Source: JAQGMJ01 sp036271855
GTDB taxonomy: Bacteria > Pseudomonadota > Gammaproteobacteria > Burkholderiales > JAEUOS01
NCBI GenBank assembly: GCA_036271855.1
Contig: DATAZV010000540.1
Location: forward strand, 1-6,128
Length of the DNA: 6,128 bases
Reading direction: 5' to 3'
Below the pieces are notes generated by a model. It worked only from the letters and a program-made list of their open reading frames with translations, did no database searches and had not been told where the DNA came from. This document shows, piece by piece, positions 1 through 5,407 of this stretch (positions are counted from its first letter, which is position 1; every line of letters begins with the position of its first letter). The position numbers and the translations under genes were made by a program.

Positions 1-562
1 GCCACTTGTCGCCGTAGTTGGTCTGCAGCCCCACGCCGCTGGCCTTGAGGGTGTCGAAGGCATAGGCGATTTCCTTCAGGCTGGCGTCCACATCGACCAT
101 CGGCAGGGTGGCAAACAGGCCGAAGCGCCCGGGGAAATCGCGCACCATGCCGGCGCCGTATTCGTTGCATGAGCGCGCCATGCGCGCGGCCTGCTCCGCA
201 CCGGCGTCGAACCACACGCCGGGAGTGGAGGCGAGCGAGAGCATGGAGGTGCGCACCCCGCCCTTGTCCATCTCGGCGATGCTGCGTTCACGGGTCCAGG
301 CCACCTGCTGGCTGAAGTGCGGAATCTTGCGCGCCTCTTCCCAGCCCAGCCAGGCCTTCTGGTATTCGGGAGAGTAGAAGTGGTGATGGGTGTCGATCAC
401 CCCCGCGCCGCCGTGCATGTTGCCAGTGGCGCAGCCGGCCATGGCGCTGACGCCAAGGGCGCCTGCCGCCTGCATGAAGCGGCGCCGCGACACCGGCTGC
501 GTGCTCGCGGCGCAGCAGCCGGGCGCGTGGACGTGGTTCGAACCGGAGGGCATGTTGGTCAT
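1..562 (-). CDS. Tat-exported amidohydrolase family protein (Amidohydro_2/ACMSD-like), N-terminal part
   Basis: The gene is cut by the left window edge, so only about 187 residues are visible, with no stop. The start at 562 is preceded by a purine-rich GGAAGAGA ribosome site; a second ATG three codons later is less well placed. Residues 25-30 read SRRRFM, a twin-arginine motif, followed by a hydrophobic stretch ending MAGC (41-44), a lipobox-like site, so export by Tat and possible lipid anchoring at Cys44 are likely. Directly after comes VIDTHHHF (55-62), whose H-x-H at 59/61 matches the first metal-binding pair of TIM-barrel amidohydrolases of the Amidohydro_2 group (aminocarboxymuconate-semialdehyde decarboxylase and relatives). 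Further on, GLFATLPMVD and GVGLQTNYG fit strands of the same barrel. Known family members hydrolyse or decarboxylate small ring or acid substrates; the substrate here is unknown. The gene is divergent from the esterase gene. The family is fairly sure, the reaction is not. Confidence 0.85.
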   Translation of the reverse strand, partial: MTNMPSGSNHVHAPGCCAASTQPVSRRRFMQAAGALGVSAMAGCATGNMHGGAGVIDTHHHFYSPEYQKAWLGWEEARKIPHFSQQVAWTRERSIAEMDKGGVRTSMLSLASTPGVWFDAGAEQAARMARSCNEYGAGMVRDFPGRFGLFATLPMVDVDASLKEIAYAFDTLKASGVGLQTNYGDKW

Positions 563-620
563 TTGTCTCTTCCTTCGCCCGGCTCGCGGTGGTCGGGCGT
601 TTTGATTGTTGGGCGCGGGC

Positions 621-650
621 ATTGTGTCGACAAGCCGGAGGAGTTGTCAA
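621..650 (-). promoter_or_regulatory. Sigma70-like promoter for the amidohydrolase gene
   Basis: Read on the minus strand, TTGACA (positions 650-645) is an exact -35 consensus. Eighteen bases later CACAAT (626-621) matches the -10 consensus at four of six positions. This would start transcription near 614, giving a leader of roughly 50 bases before the ATG at 562. An 8-bp palindrome, TGTCGACA (625-632), overlaps the -10 edge and could be an operator half or core. The -35 hexamer is duplicated just upstream (see the tandem repeat). This is a prediction from sequence only. Confidence 0.5.
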
Positions 651-662
651 TGAGTTGTCAAT
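641..662. repeat. 11-bp perfect tandem repeat duplicating a -35 hexamer
   Basis: GAGTTGTCAAT occurs twice back to back (641-651 and 652-662). On the minus strand each copy contains TTGACA. Only the copy nearer the gene is at a usable distance (18 bp) from a -10-like sequence. The outer copy may be neutral duplication or a binding site repeated at one helical turn. Confidence 0.85.
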
Positions 663-728
663 GCGCAGTCGTTGCGTCTATCGCGGTTCCGCATGCGCAC
701 CATTCGCGGCTGCGGGCAGCGATGGGGC

Positions 729-782
729 TACACTTGATCCTGCAACCAACAAGACAATTCCGATCATGAACGGAGACAAACA
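729..782 (+). promoter_or_regulatory. Weak -10-like site and ribosome site for the esterase gene
   Basis: TACACT at 729-734 resembles a -10 box, but no good -35 lies 16-18 bp upstream, so the promoter is weak, activator-dependent or misassigned. The ribosome binding site is clear: GGAGA at 772-776 sits six bases before the ATG at 783 and fixes that start. An out-of-frame ATG at 766 has no comparable site. Confidence 0.3.
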
Positions 783-1841
783 ATGCAAAACCGCTTTCCC
801 TGGGCGCGCGCCGTCGGCACCGCCGCATTGAGCATGGCCGCGGCAGGCTGCGCCGGCCCCGGCGCCAATTCGGGCGGCATCAACCTGAAGGAGATGGGCT
901 CCTTTCACATCGGCGGGCGCGAGGTGACCATCAGCGGCAAGCCGGTGAAGGAGGTGATGTTCACCGCCGGCGGCACACCCGCCAAGGTCGACCCCAACGG
1001 CGTCTACCAGGTGGAGCAGATGTACGTGCAGTACTTCATTCCGCAGAACCAGCGCGGCAAGCTGCCGCTTTTGATGTGGCACGGCGGCGGGCTCTCCGGC
1101 GTCACCTACGAGACCACGCCGGACGGCCGCGAAGGCTGGATGAACTACTTCATCCGCCAGGGCTGGGCGGTATATAACTCGGACGCGGTGGAGCGCGGCC
1201 GCTCCGGCTGGGCCATGACCCCGGACGTGTTCAAGGGCGACCCGGTGTTCCTGACCAAGGAAAACCCCTTCGAGCGCTTTCGCATCGGCGACGGCCCCGG
1301 CTCCTACAACAAGGACATCACGAAGATGCGCCTGAACCCCGGCAGCCAGTTCCCGGCCGCCGGGTACGACAACTTTACCAAGCAAGGCGTGCCGCGCTGG
1401 CTGACCACCGACGACGCGATCATCCGCGCCTATATCGAGCTGGTCGATAAGGTGTGCCCCTGCGTGGTGCTGGCGCATTCCCAGGGCGGCCCGTTCGCCT
1501 TCAAGGTGGCGCAGGCACGGCCGGACAAGGTAAAAGCCCTGGTCCTGGCGGAACCTGCCGGCATCGGCGACCTGGCCCAGGCAGCGCTGCTTAAGGACAC
1601 GCCCATCCTCACCGTCTACGGCGATTTCATCGACAAGGACCCGCGCTGGCCGAGCATCCGCAAAAACGTCACCGAGAATTTCTACGGCCGCATCCGCGCC
1701 GCCGGCGGCAAGCCGGACGTGGTCAACCTGCCGGAGATCGGCATCAAGGGCAATTCGCACATGATGATGATGGACAAGAACAACCTGCAGATCGCCGGCA
1801 TCATGCAGGACTGGCTCAAGTCCAAGGGGTTTTATCAGTAG
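783..1841 (+). CDS. Esterase 713-like alpha/beta hydrolase, predicted lipoprotein
   Basis: This 352-residue protein begins with a short basic N-terminus and a hydrophobic stretch ending AAGC (20-23), so a lipoprotein signal with lipidated Cys23 is likely, placing it in the cell envelope. The body matches what I recall of Alcaligenes esterase 713 and relatives: HGGG at 100-103 (oxyanion region), then SGVTYETTPDGREGW (105-119), VERGRSGWA (136-144), the nucleophile elbow AHSQG with Ser233, AEP with Glu257 as the unusual triad acid, and GNSHMMM with His326 followed by DKNNLQIA. The Ser-Glu-His triad with Glu after the strand following the nucleophile is the family's hallmark. It should hydrolyse a carboxylic ester; the natural substrate of this family is not established. 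GGAG six bases upstream supports the start. It is divergent from the amidohydrolase, suggesting a shared pathway. Length is typical and the gene is intact. Confidence 0.9.
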   Translation: MQNRFPWARAVGTAALSMAAAGCAGPGANSGGINLKEMGSFHIGGREVTISGKPVKEVMFTAGGTPAKVDPNGVYQVEQMYVQYFIPQNQRGKLPLLMWHGGGLSGVTYETTPDGREGWMNYFIRQGWAVYNSDAVERGRSGWAMTPDVFKGDPVFLTKENPFERFRIGDGPGSYNKDITKMRLNPGSQFPAAGYDNFTKQGVPRWLTTDDAIIRAYIELVDKVCPCVVLAHSQGGPFAFKVAQARPDKVKALVLAEPAGIGDLAQAALLKDTPILTVYGDFIDKDPRWPSIRKNVTENFYGRIRAAGGKPDVVNLPEIGIKGNSHMMMMDKNNLQIAGIMQDWLKSKGFYQ

Positions 1842-1851
1842 GCGCGCAGCT

Positions 1852-1883
1852 GCGGCAATCCGGCGCTGTGCCCGGGTTGCCGC
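1852..1883. terminator. GC-rich hairpin between convergent genes, possible bidirectional terminator
   Basis: GCGGCAA (1852-1858) pairs with TTGCCGC (1877-1883), and CCGG (1860-1863) pairs with CCGG (1872-1875). A U-G wobble between them makes a 12-bp stem with an 8-base loop. It lies 10 bases after the esterase stop and before the 3' end of the convergent minus-strand gene. There is no T tract on either side, so it may act with Rho or only protect transcript ends. Confidence 0.4.
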
Positions 1884-1895
1884 GCAGGCCTTGCC

Positions 1896-2147
1896 TCAGG
1901 ACGTGGTTCCGGGCAGGTTGTAGGTGAAGGTGCGCTCCCACCAGCTCAACACGACGTCGCGCAGCATTGCCGCCTCGTCCGTGCCGTAATACTCCTGCAG
2001 GTTGGCGCCGCTTAACAGTTCTTGTTCCTGCGCGTCGAGCGTGATGTCGATGACTATTTCCCGCAAGGGCACGTTGGCGAATTCCGCCACGTAGTTGGCA
2101 TCGCGCTGCAGCACCCGGTCTGCCTTGATCACCGGCTGGCGAAACAT
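1896..2147 (-). CDS. Hypothetical 83-residue protein, possibly ribbon-helix-helix-like
   Basis: I do not recognise this protein. It starts at the only usable ATG, eight codons after the stop of the DUF1989 gene and in the same frame, with no Shine-Dalgarno sequence, so it would depend on translational coupling or reinitiation. The composition is protein-like: acidic, with no low-complexity runs. Residues 28-36 (about LREIVIDIT) predict a strand. Two probable helices follow, one through QEQELLSGANLQEYY and one through DEAAMLRDVVLSWWERTF. This strand-helix-helix order resembles the ribbon-helix-helix fold, but no diagnostic motif is present. The other reading is that it is the detached C-terminal tail of the upstream gene after a nonsense mutation, or a readthrough extension. 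The rich coding appearance favours a real gene; function is unknown. Confidence 0.5.
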   Translation of the reverse strand: MFRQPVIKADRVLQRDANYVAEFANVPLREIVIDITLDAQEQELLSGANLQEYYGTDEAAMLRDVVLSWWERTFTYNLPGTTS

Positions 2148-2171
2148 GGCAGGCGTGCGCTGGCTGCGGGG

Positions 2172-3014
2172 TTAGCTGCGCAGCGGCGGCACCTGGCGCA
2201 AGTCGTTTGCACTGGCTTCGGCCACCATCAGCCTGATCGGCTTGAGCGAAAAATTGCTGGTGCGGCCGACGTCGTTGCCGCAGACATTGGGCACTGCCAG
2301 CACGTCGATCAGCGCCAGCAGCTCGACGTGGTCGCCCGGGCCGGAGTGCTGGCGCTTGATCTGCGGGCGGCCGTCGCGCACCTCGGTGCACATGAACATG
2401 TTGTAGGAGTCGTGCACGTCGTCGGGCGTGAGGCCGTATTCGCGCTGCGCCTCGGCCTGGATGTCGTGGCAATTGGTGTGGCTGGCGAAGCCGTAGGCCG
2501 ACTCGTAGAGATAGGCGTTGCAGCGCGAGAACATGATGTCGTTGCAATGCGCCGTATCTTCAAGGATGTACATCATCGCCCGCTCGCGCGGCGGTGCCGA
2601 CCAGAGAAAGTCGCCCTTGCCGGGCAGCAGGCCGTACATGGCACGCATGCGGCCGACGTGCATCGCCTCCTTGTAGTCGTGCAGGTTGAAGCAGTTGAAG
2701 TCCACGCACTGGGCGCCCTCGGTCTGCTCGATGCGCAGGATTTGCCCGGCCTTCACCTCCAGCGCCTTGCCGGTGCCCGGCTGCATCACGTATTCGAGCA
2801 CCGGCTTGCGCTCCTTCGGGGCGTTGCCGACATCGGGCGGCGGCGGCGCGGCGGCCGGTACCGCCGGCGCCGTGGCCGGCGGCGGCTGATGGTATTCCCT
2901 GAGGGCGCGATGGATCAGGGTTTCCGGCTTGTCGGCCGCGCCGCCGGCCACGGCGCGGGTGAGCAATTCGAACTGCTGGTGATTGAAACGCAGTGAAATC
3001 GGGCGAGTGGGCAT
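2172..3014 (-). CDS. DUF1989 (urea carboxylase-associated family) protein with N-terminal RHH-like segment
   Basis: The chosen start (3014) gives 280 residues and is preceded by GCGGAG five bases upstream; a longer frame to 3152 would read through the intergenic palindromes and lacks a ribosome site. Residues 72-264 match DUF1989, the family that includes the urea carboxylase-associated proteins: QCVDFNCFNLHDYKEAMHVGR region (102-122), EDTAHCND (152-159), HTNCHD (179-184), YNMFM (204-208), GPGDHVELLALIDVLAVPNVCGND (225-248) and a closing KPIRLMV. Conserved His/Cys residues (156, 157, 165, 179, 182, 183, 245) could bind metal; the biochemical role of the family is not settled. Residues 5-42 (ISLRFN, then QQFELLTRAVAGG, then ETLIHRALREY) look like a ribbon-helix-helix domain, joined by a Pro/Ala-rich linker (44-60). 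It is divergent from Bug receptor 1 and probably co-transcribed with the 83-residue gene downstream. Confidence 0.85.
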   Translation of the reverse strand: MPTRPISLRFNHQQFELLTRAVAGGAADKPETLIHRALREYHQPPPATAPAVPAAAPPPPDVGNAPKERKPVLEYVMQPGTGKALEVKAGQILRIEQTEGAQCVDFNCFNLHDYKEAMHVGRMRAMYGLLPGKGDFLWSAPPRERAMMYILEDTAHCNDIMFSRCNAYLYESAYGFASHTNCHDIQAEAQREYGLTPDDVHDSYNMFMCTEVRDGRPQIKRQHSGPGDHVELLALIDVLAVPNVCGNDVGRTSNFSLKPIRLMVAEASANDLRQVPPLRS

Positions 3015-3039
3015 TCCGGCTCCGCGGGGGGGTCGATGG

Positions 3040-3045
3040 ATAATC
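3040..3045 (-). promoter_or_regulatory. Weak -10-like hexamer upstream of the DUF1989 gene
   Basis: GATTAT on the minus strand (3045-3040) matches the -10 consensus at four of six positions and would give a leader of about 20 bases. Only a poor -35 (TGGTCC, 18 bp away) accompanies it, so the promoter may need an activator. A run of seven C residues (minus strand, 3032-3026) lies between it and the ribosome site. Confidence 0.25.
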
Positions 3046-3078
3046 TTGACCGACGCAAAAAGTGGACCAGCCATCGGT

Positions 3079-3094
3079 GGCCGCCAAGGCGGCC
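3079..3094. repeat. GC-rich inverted repeat in the divergent region
   Basis: GGCCGCC (3079-3085) and GGCGGCC (3088-3094) form perfect 7-bp arms around AA. It lies five bases from the larger palindrome at 3100-3122. It could be a transcript hairpin in a leader or a second protein-binding site; the sequence does not decide. Confidence 0.55.
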
Positions 3095-3099
3095 CCAAG

Positions 3100-3122
3100 G
3101 GTTTGCACCAGTGGTGCAAACC
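3100..3122. promoter_or_regulatory. Perfect 23-bp palindrome, candidate operator between divergent genes
   Basis: The arm GGTTTGCACCA (3100-3110) is followed by a single G and its exact reverse complement (3112-3122). Perfect 11-bp arms in the middle of the intergenic region between two divergent genes are typical of a dimeric regulator's operator. There is no T tract, which argues against a terminator. The core TGCACCA/TGGTGCA half-sites are those of the NtrC consensus, but the central gap is one base instead of three, so true NtrC binding is doubtful. Candidate binders are a local transcription factor outside the window or the RHH-like head of the adjacent DUF1989 protein. Confidence 0.6.
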
Positions 3123-3246
3123 AGCATTGCGCGCCATGCTTATGCTGCGCAAAACTCGCGCCGCAGTGCCTGCGCGTGAGAAACTACGCCGACCTCAAAG
3201 CCGCCACGCGCGGCCAAATGTAAATACAAAACACGGAGACAAGCTC

Positions 3247-4272
3247 ATGTCCAACAGCGCACCGCGCCTGATATTTCCGCTTCCCCTCTGCCTCCGCCCG
3301 CGCCTGCTCGGCGCGGCGCTGCTTGGGCTGCTGCTTGCCGCCGCCCTGCCGCGTCCGGCGGCGGCGCAGGCTTACCCGAGCAAGCCGATCACCATCGAGG
3401 TCGGCTTTTCCGCCGGCGGCACCACCGACATCATCGCGCGCCTGATCGCCGATGAAATGCGCAAGGGCCTCGGCCAGGCCATCATCATCGACAACAAATC
3501 CGGGGCCGGCGGCAACATCGCCGCTGAGTATGTCGCCAAGTCGCCGCCGGAAGGCTATACCCTGTTGATGGGCTCGGTCGGCCCGCTGGCGGTCAACGGC
3601 AGCCTGTACAGCAAGATCGCCTTCAACAACCTGAAGGACCTGGCGCCCATCACGCTCGTTGCCCATGTGCCCAACCTGCTGGTGGTCAACCCGAAGACCA
3701 TGCCGGTGAAAACCTTTGCCGAGTTCGTCAAGGAAGTAAAGGCGCATCCGGGCAAATATTTCTACGCCTCCACCGGCAGCGGTACCTCCGGCCACCTTTC
3801 CGGGGTGATGCTCAACACGATGGCCGGCACCGACCTGACCCACGTGCCCTACAAGGGCGCCGTGGCGCTGAACGACGTGCTCGCCGGCGACGCGGTGCAA
3901 TGCATGTTCGCCACCATGCCCTCGGTGGTGGCGCATGTGCGCGCCGGGCGCCTGCGCGGCCTGGCGGTGACCAGCCTGCACCGCTCCGAAGGCATGCCGG
4001 AGATTCCGACCATCGCCGAGCTGGGCTATCCTGACTTCGACGCCTCCTCCTGGTTCGGCCTGGTCGGCCCGGCCGGCATGCCGAAAGAGGCGGCGCTGAC
4101 GGTGCAGCGCGATGTCGCGCGCATCCTGAAGATTCCGGAAATCCGCGAGAAATTCGTCCAGCAGGGCGCCGACCCGGTGGGCGACACGCCGGATGAGTTT
4201 GGCGCCTATATGCGCAAGGAAACGGCGAAGTGGGCGAAGGTGGTCAAGGCGTCCGGCGCAAAAGCCGACTAA
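3247..4272 (+). CDS. Bug/TctC-family tripartite tricarboxylate transporter substrate-binding protein (receptor 1)
   Basis: This is a 341-residue periplasmic receptor. The start is fixed by GGAG (3235-3238) eight bases upstream; the open frame continues further 5' but runs through the regulatory palindromes without another ribosome site. A long signal peptide, with a hydrophobic core at 20-33, ends at AAA/AQA (38-42), just before the YPSKPI that opens mature Bug proteins. Family motifs follow: VGFSAGGTTDIIAR (52-65, ligand loop), IDNKSGAGGNIAAEYVAKS (81-99), GYTLLMG (103-109), STGSGTSGHL (175-184, second ligand loop), HVPYKG (199-204) and SSWFGLVGPAGMPK (267-280). Such receptors bind carboxylates or related small solutes and deliver them to a TctA/TctB permease; none is encoded nearby, which is common for Bug genes. 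The ligand cannot be read from sequence. A terminator follows. Confidence 0.95.
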   Translation: MSNSAPRLIFPLPLCLRPRLLGAALLGLLLAAALPRPAAAQAYPSKPITIEVGFSAGGTTDIIARLIADEMRKGLGQAIIIDNKSGAGGNIAAEYVAKSPPEGYTLLMGSVGPLAVNGSLYSKIAFNNLKDLAPITLVAHVPNLLVVNPKTMPVKTFAEFVKEVKAHPGKYFYASTGSGTSGHLSGVMLNTMAGTDLTHVPYKGAVALNDVLAGDAVQCMFATMPSVVAHVRAGRLRGLAVTSLHRSEGMPEIPTIAELGYPDFDASSWFGLVGPAGMPKEAALTVQRDVARILKIPEIREKFVQQGADPVGDTPDEFGAYMRKETAKWAKVVKASGAKAD

Positions 4273-4277
4273 TGGAG

Positions 4278-4307
4278 CAGGCAAAAGTAAAAACCTACTT
4301 TTGCCTG
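4278..4307 (+). terminator. 12-bp perfect hairpin after Bug receptor 1
   Basis: CAGGCAAAAGTA (4278-4289) and TACTTTTGCCTG (4296-4307) form a perfect 12-bp stem around a six-base loop, starting five bases after the stop codon. It lacks a T tract of its own but contains TTTT in the 3' arm. It probably works with the second hairpin just downstream, or protects the 3' end of the transcript. Confidence 0.6.
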
Positions 4308-4323
4308 GGTCTAGTGTGCAAAG

Positions 4324-4352
4324 AAATCGCCGGCAAAGCCGGACGATTTTTT
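4324..4352 (+). terminator. Rho-independent terminator of Bug receptor 1
   Basis: AAATCGCCGGC (4324-4334) pairs with GCCGG-A-CGATTT (4338-4349, one bulged A) around an AAA loop, and the run of six T ends at 4352. This is a classical intrinsic terminator and separates the transcription of the two receptor genes, at least in part. Confidence 0.75.
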
Positions 4353-4364
4353 GACTTAACTGCT

Positions 4365-4396
4365 AAAAAAAAACGTCTCGCTTGAAGCGGTGACGT
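4365..4396 (-). terminator. Minus-strand terminator-like hairpin with a nine-T run
   Basis: Read on the minus strand, ACGTC (4396-4392) pairs with GACGT (4377-4373), and CGCTT with AAGCG inside it. A small internal loop separates the two helices, and the structure is followed by nine T (4373-4365). No minus-strand gene ends here; it would stop antisense transcripts coming from receptor 2. On the plus strand the same hairpin lies in the leader of receptor 2. Confidence 0.45.
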
Positions 4397-4414
4397 ACAG
4401 ATGAGGCAGGAGAC

Positions 4415-5380
4415 ATGATGAAGCGTTTGATGGCGGCGGCAGTGTGCGCCGCACTGGCAAGCACGTGCGCACAGGCACAGGACAAATATCCTTCGCATCA
4501 GATTCGCCTGCTGGTGGGCTATGCGCCGGGCGGGGCGACTGACCTGATGGCGCGCGCCCTGGCGGACCAGTTGTCGCGCAGCCTGGGCCAGCCGGTGCTG
4601 GTGGACAACCGGCCGGGCGCGACTTCCAACATCGCCTCCGAGATCGCCGCCAAGAGCGCGCCGGACGGCTATACGCTGCTGATGGGCACCATCGCCAACG
4701 CCACCAGCATGACCGGCTTCAAGCATCTGGGCTACGACACCATGCGTGACTTCACGCAAATCACCCAGACCATGACGGCGCCTTCGGTGCTCTCCACCGC
4801 ACCGGCCTTTCCGGCGAAAAACCTCAAGGAGCTGCTGGCGCTGGCCAAGGCCAAGCCCGGCGTCTACAGCTTTGCTTCCACCGGCATCGGCTCCTCGCCG
4901 CACCTGGCGGGCGAGCTGCTGAAGATGCGCACCGGCATCGACATCATCCACGTGCCCTACAAGGGCGGCTCGCCGGCGATGACCGACCTGCTCGGCGGCC
5001 AGGTGACCATGAGCTTCATGACGGCGGTTTCGGCCCTGCCTTACCTGCAAAGCGGCAAGCTGGGCGTGATCGGCGTGGCGGCGCACAAGCGCATGAGCCA
5101 ATTGCCCAATGTGCCCACCATCGAGGAGGGCGGTGTGCCGGACTTCGAAGTGTCGAGCTGGAACGGCCTGTTCGCCCCGGCGAAGACGCCCGCGCCTATC
5201 GTCGATAAACTCTGGGAAGCCAGCGTCGCCGCGCTCAGGTCACCGCAGGTGAAGGAAAAGATCGAGGGCGAGGGCGGCGAACCCGGCGGCCAGACCCCGG
5301 CGCAGTTCCGCGCCTATGTGCAGTCCGAGATCGAGAAATGGGGCAAGGTGATCAAGGCGGCGAATGTGAGCTTCGATTAG
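4415..5380 (+). CDS. Bug/TctC-family tripartite tricarboxylate transporter substrate-binding protein (receptor 2)
   Basis: This is a 321-residue periplasmic receptor, a clear paralogue of its upstream neighbour but well diverged. Two ATG codons stand in tandem; AGGAG (4408-4412) is only two bases from the first and five from the second (4418), so initiation at 4418 is at least as likely. The signal peptide ends AQA (19-21). The mature part starts KYPSHQI instead of the usual YPSKPI. It then shows VGYAPGGATDLMARALA (34-50), VDNRPGATSNIASEIAAKS (63-81, with ATSN where GAGGN is usual), GYTLLMG (85-91), STGIGSSPHL (155-164), HVPYKGG (179-185) and SSWNGLFAPAKTP (247-259). The role is carboxylate or small-solute capture for a TctAB permease encoded elsewhere. 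Differences from receptor 1 in the loop after the first helix suggest a different ligand. It lies 142 bases downstream of receptor 1, beyond a terminator, with no good promoter visible between them. Confidence 0.95.
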   Translation: MMKRLMAAAVCAALASTCAQAQDKYPSHQIRLLVGYAPGGATDLMARALADQLSRSLGQPVLVDNRPGATSNIASEIAAKSAPDGYTLLMGTIANATSMTGFKHLGYDTMRDFTQITQTMTAPSVLSTAPAFPAKNLKELLALAKAKPGVYSFASTGIGSSPHLAGELLKMRTGIDIIHVPYKGGSPAMTDLLGGQVTMSFMTAVSALPYLQSGKLGVIGVAAHKRMSQLPNVPTIEEGGVPDFEVSSWNGLFAPAKTPAPIVDKLWEASVAALRSPQVKEKIEGEGGEPGGQTPAQFRAYVQSEIEKWGKVIKAANVSFD

Positions 5381-5381
5381 T

Positions 5382-5398
5382 AGCGTGCGCAGCACGCT
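5382..5398 (+). terminator. Short hairpin directly after Bug receptor 2
   Basis: AGCGTGC (5382-5388) and GCACGCT (5392-5398) form a 7-bp stem around GCA, beginning two bases after the stop codon, which is followed by a second in-frame TAG. There is no T tract, so this is a possible weak terminator or 3' end protector only. Confidence 0.35.
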
Positions 5399-5407
5399 CC
5401 GTTCTCA

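Noticed and set aside
678..1760. Long minus-strand open frame of 360 codons opposite the esterase gene
   Set aside because: It is a high-GC shadow frame. The plus strand encodes a protein with a full set of esterase 713-like motifs and a ribosome site, while the minus product is His/Ala/Gly/Arg-rich with no recognisable motif.
2022..2996. Plus-strand open frame of 324 codons across the DUF1989 gene
   Set aside because: The product is Val/His/Arg/Ala-rich and resembles no family; the opposite strand carries clear DUF1989 motifs. It is a shadow frame.
3026..3032. Run of seven G before the DUF1989 start as a phase-variable tract
   Set aside because: The run is short and lies in a leader; nothing else indicates phase variation.
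3100..3122. Reading the palindrome as a genuine NtrC site
   Set aside because: The half-sites match, but the centre is one base instead of three, which changes the half-site spacing, and no sigma54 -24/-12 promoter was found nearby.
3015..3152. Extended N-terminus for the DUF1989 protein starting at 3152
   Set aside because: The extension would be encoded by the two intergenic inverted repeats and lacks a ribosome site, whereas the ATG at 3014 has GCGGAG at good distance.
3184..4284. Minus-strand open frame of 366 codons across Bug receptor 1, and a similar one (4295-5101) across receptor 2
   Set aside because: Both are reverse shadows of receptor genes with unmistakable family motifs; their products show the biased composition of antisense frames.
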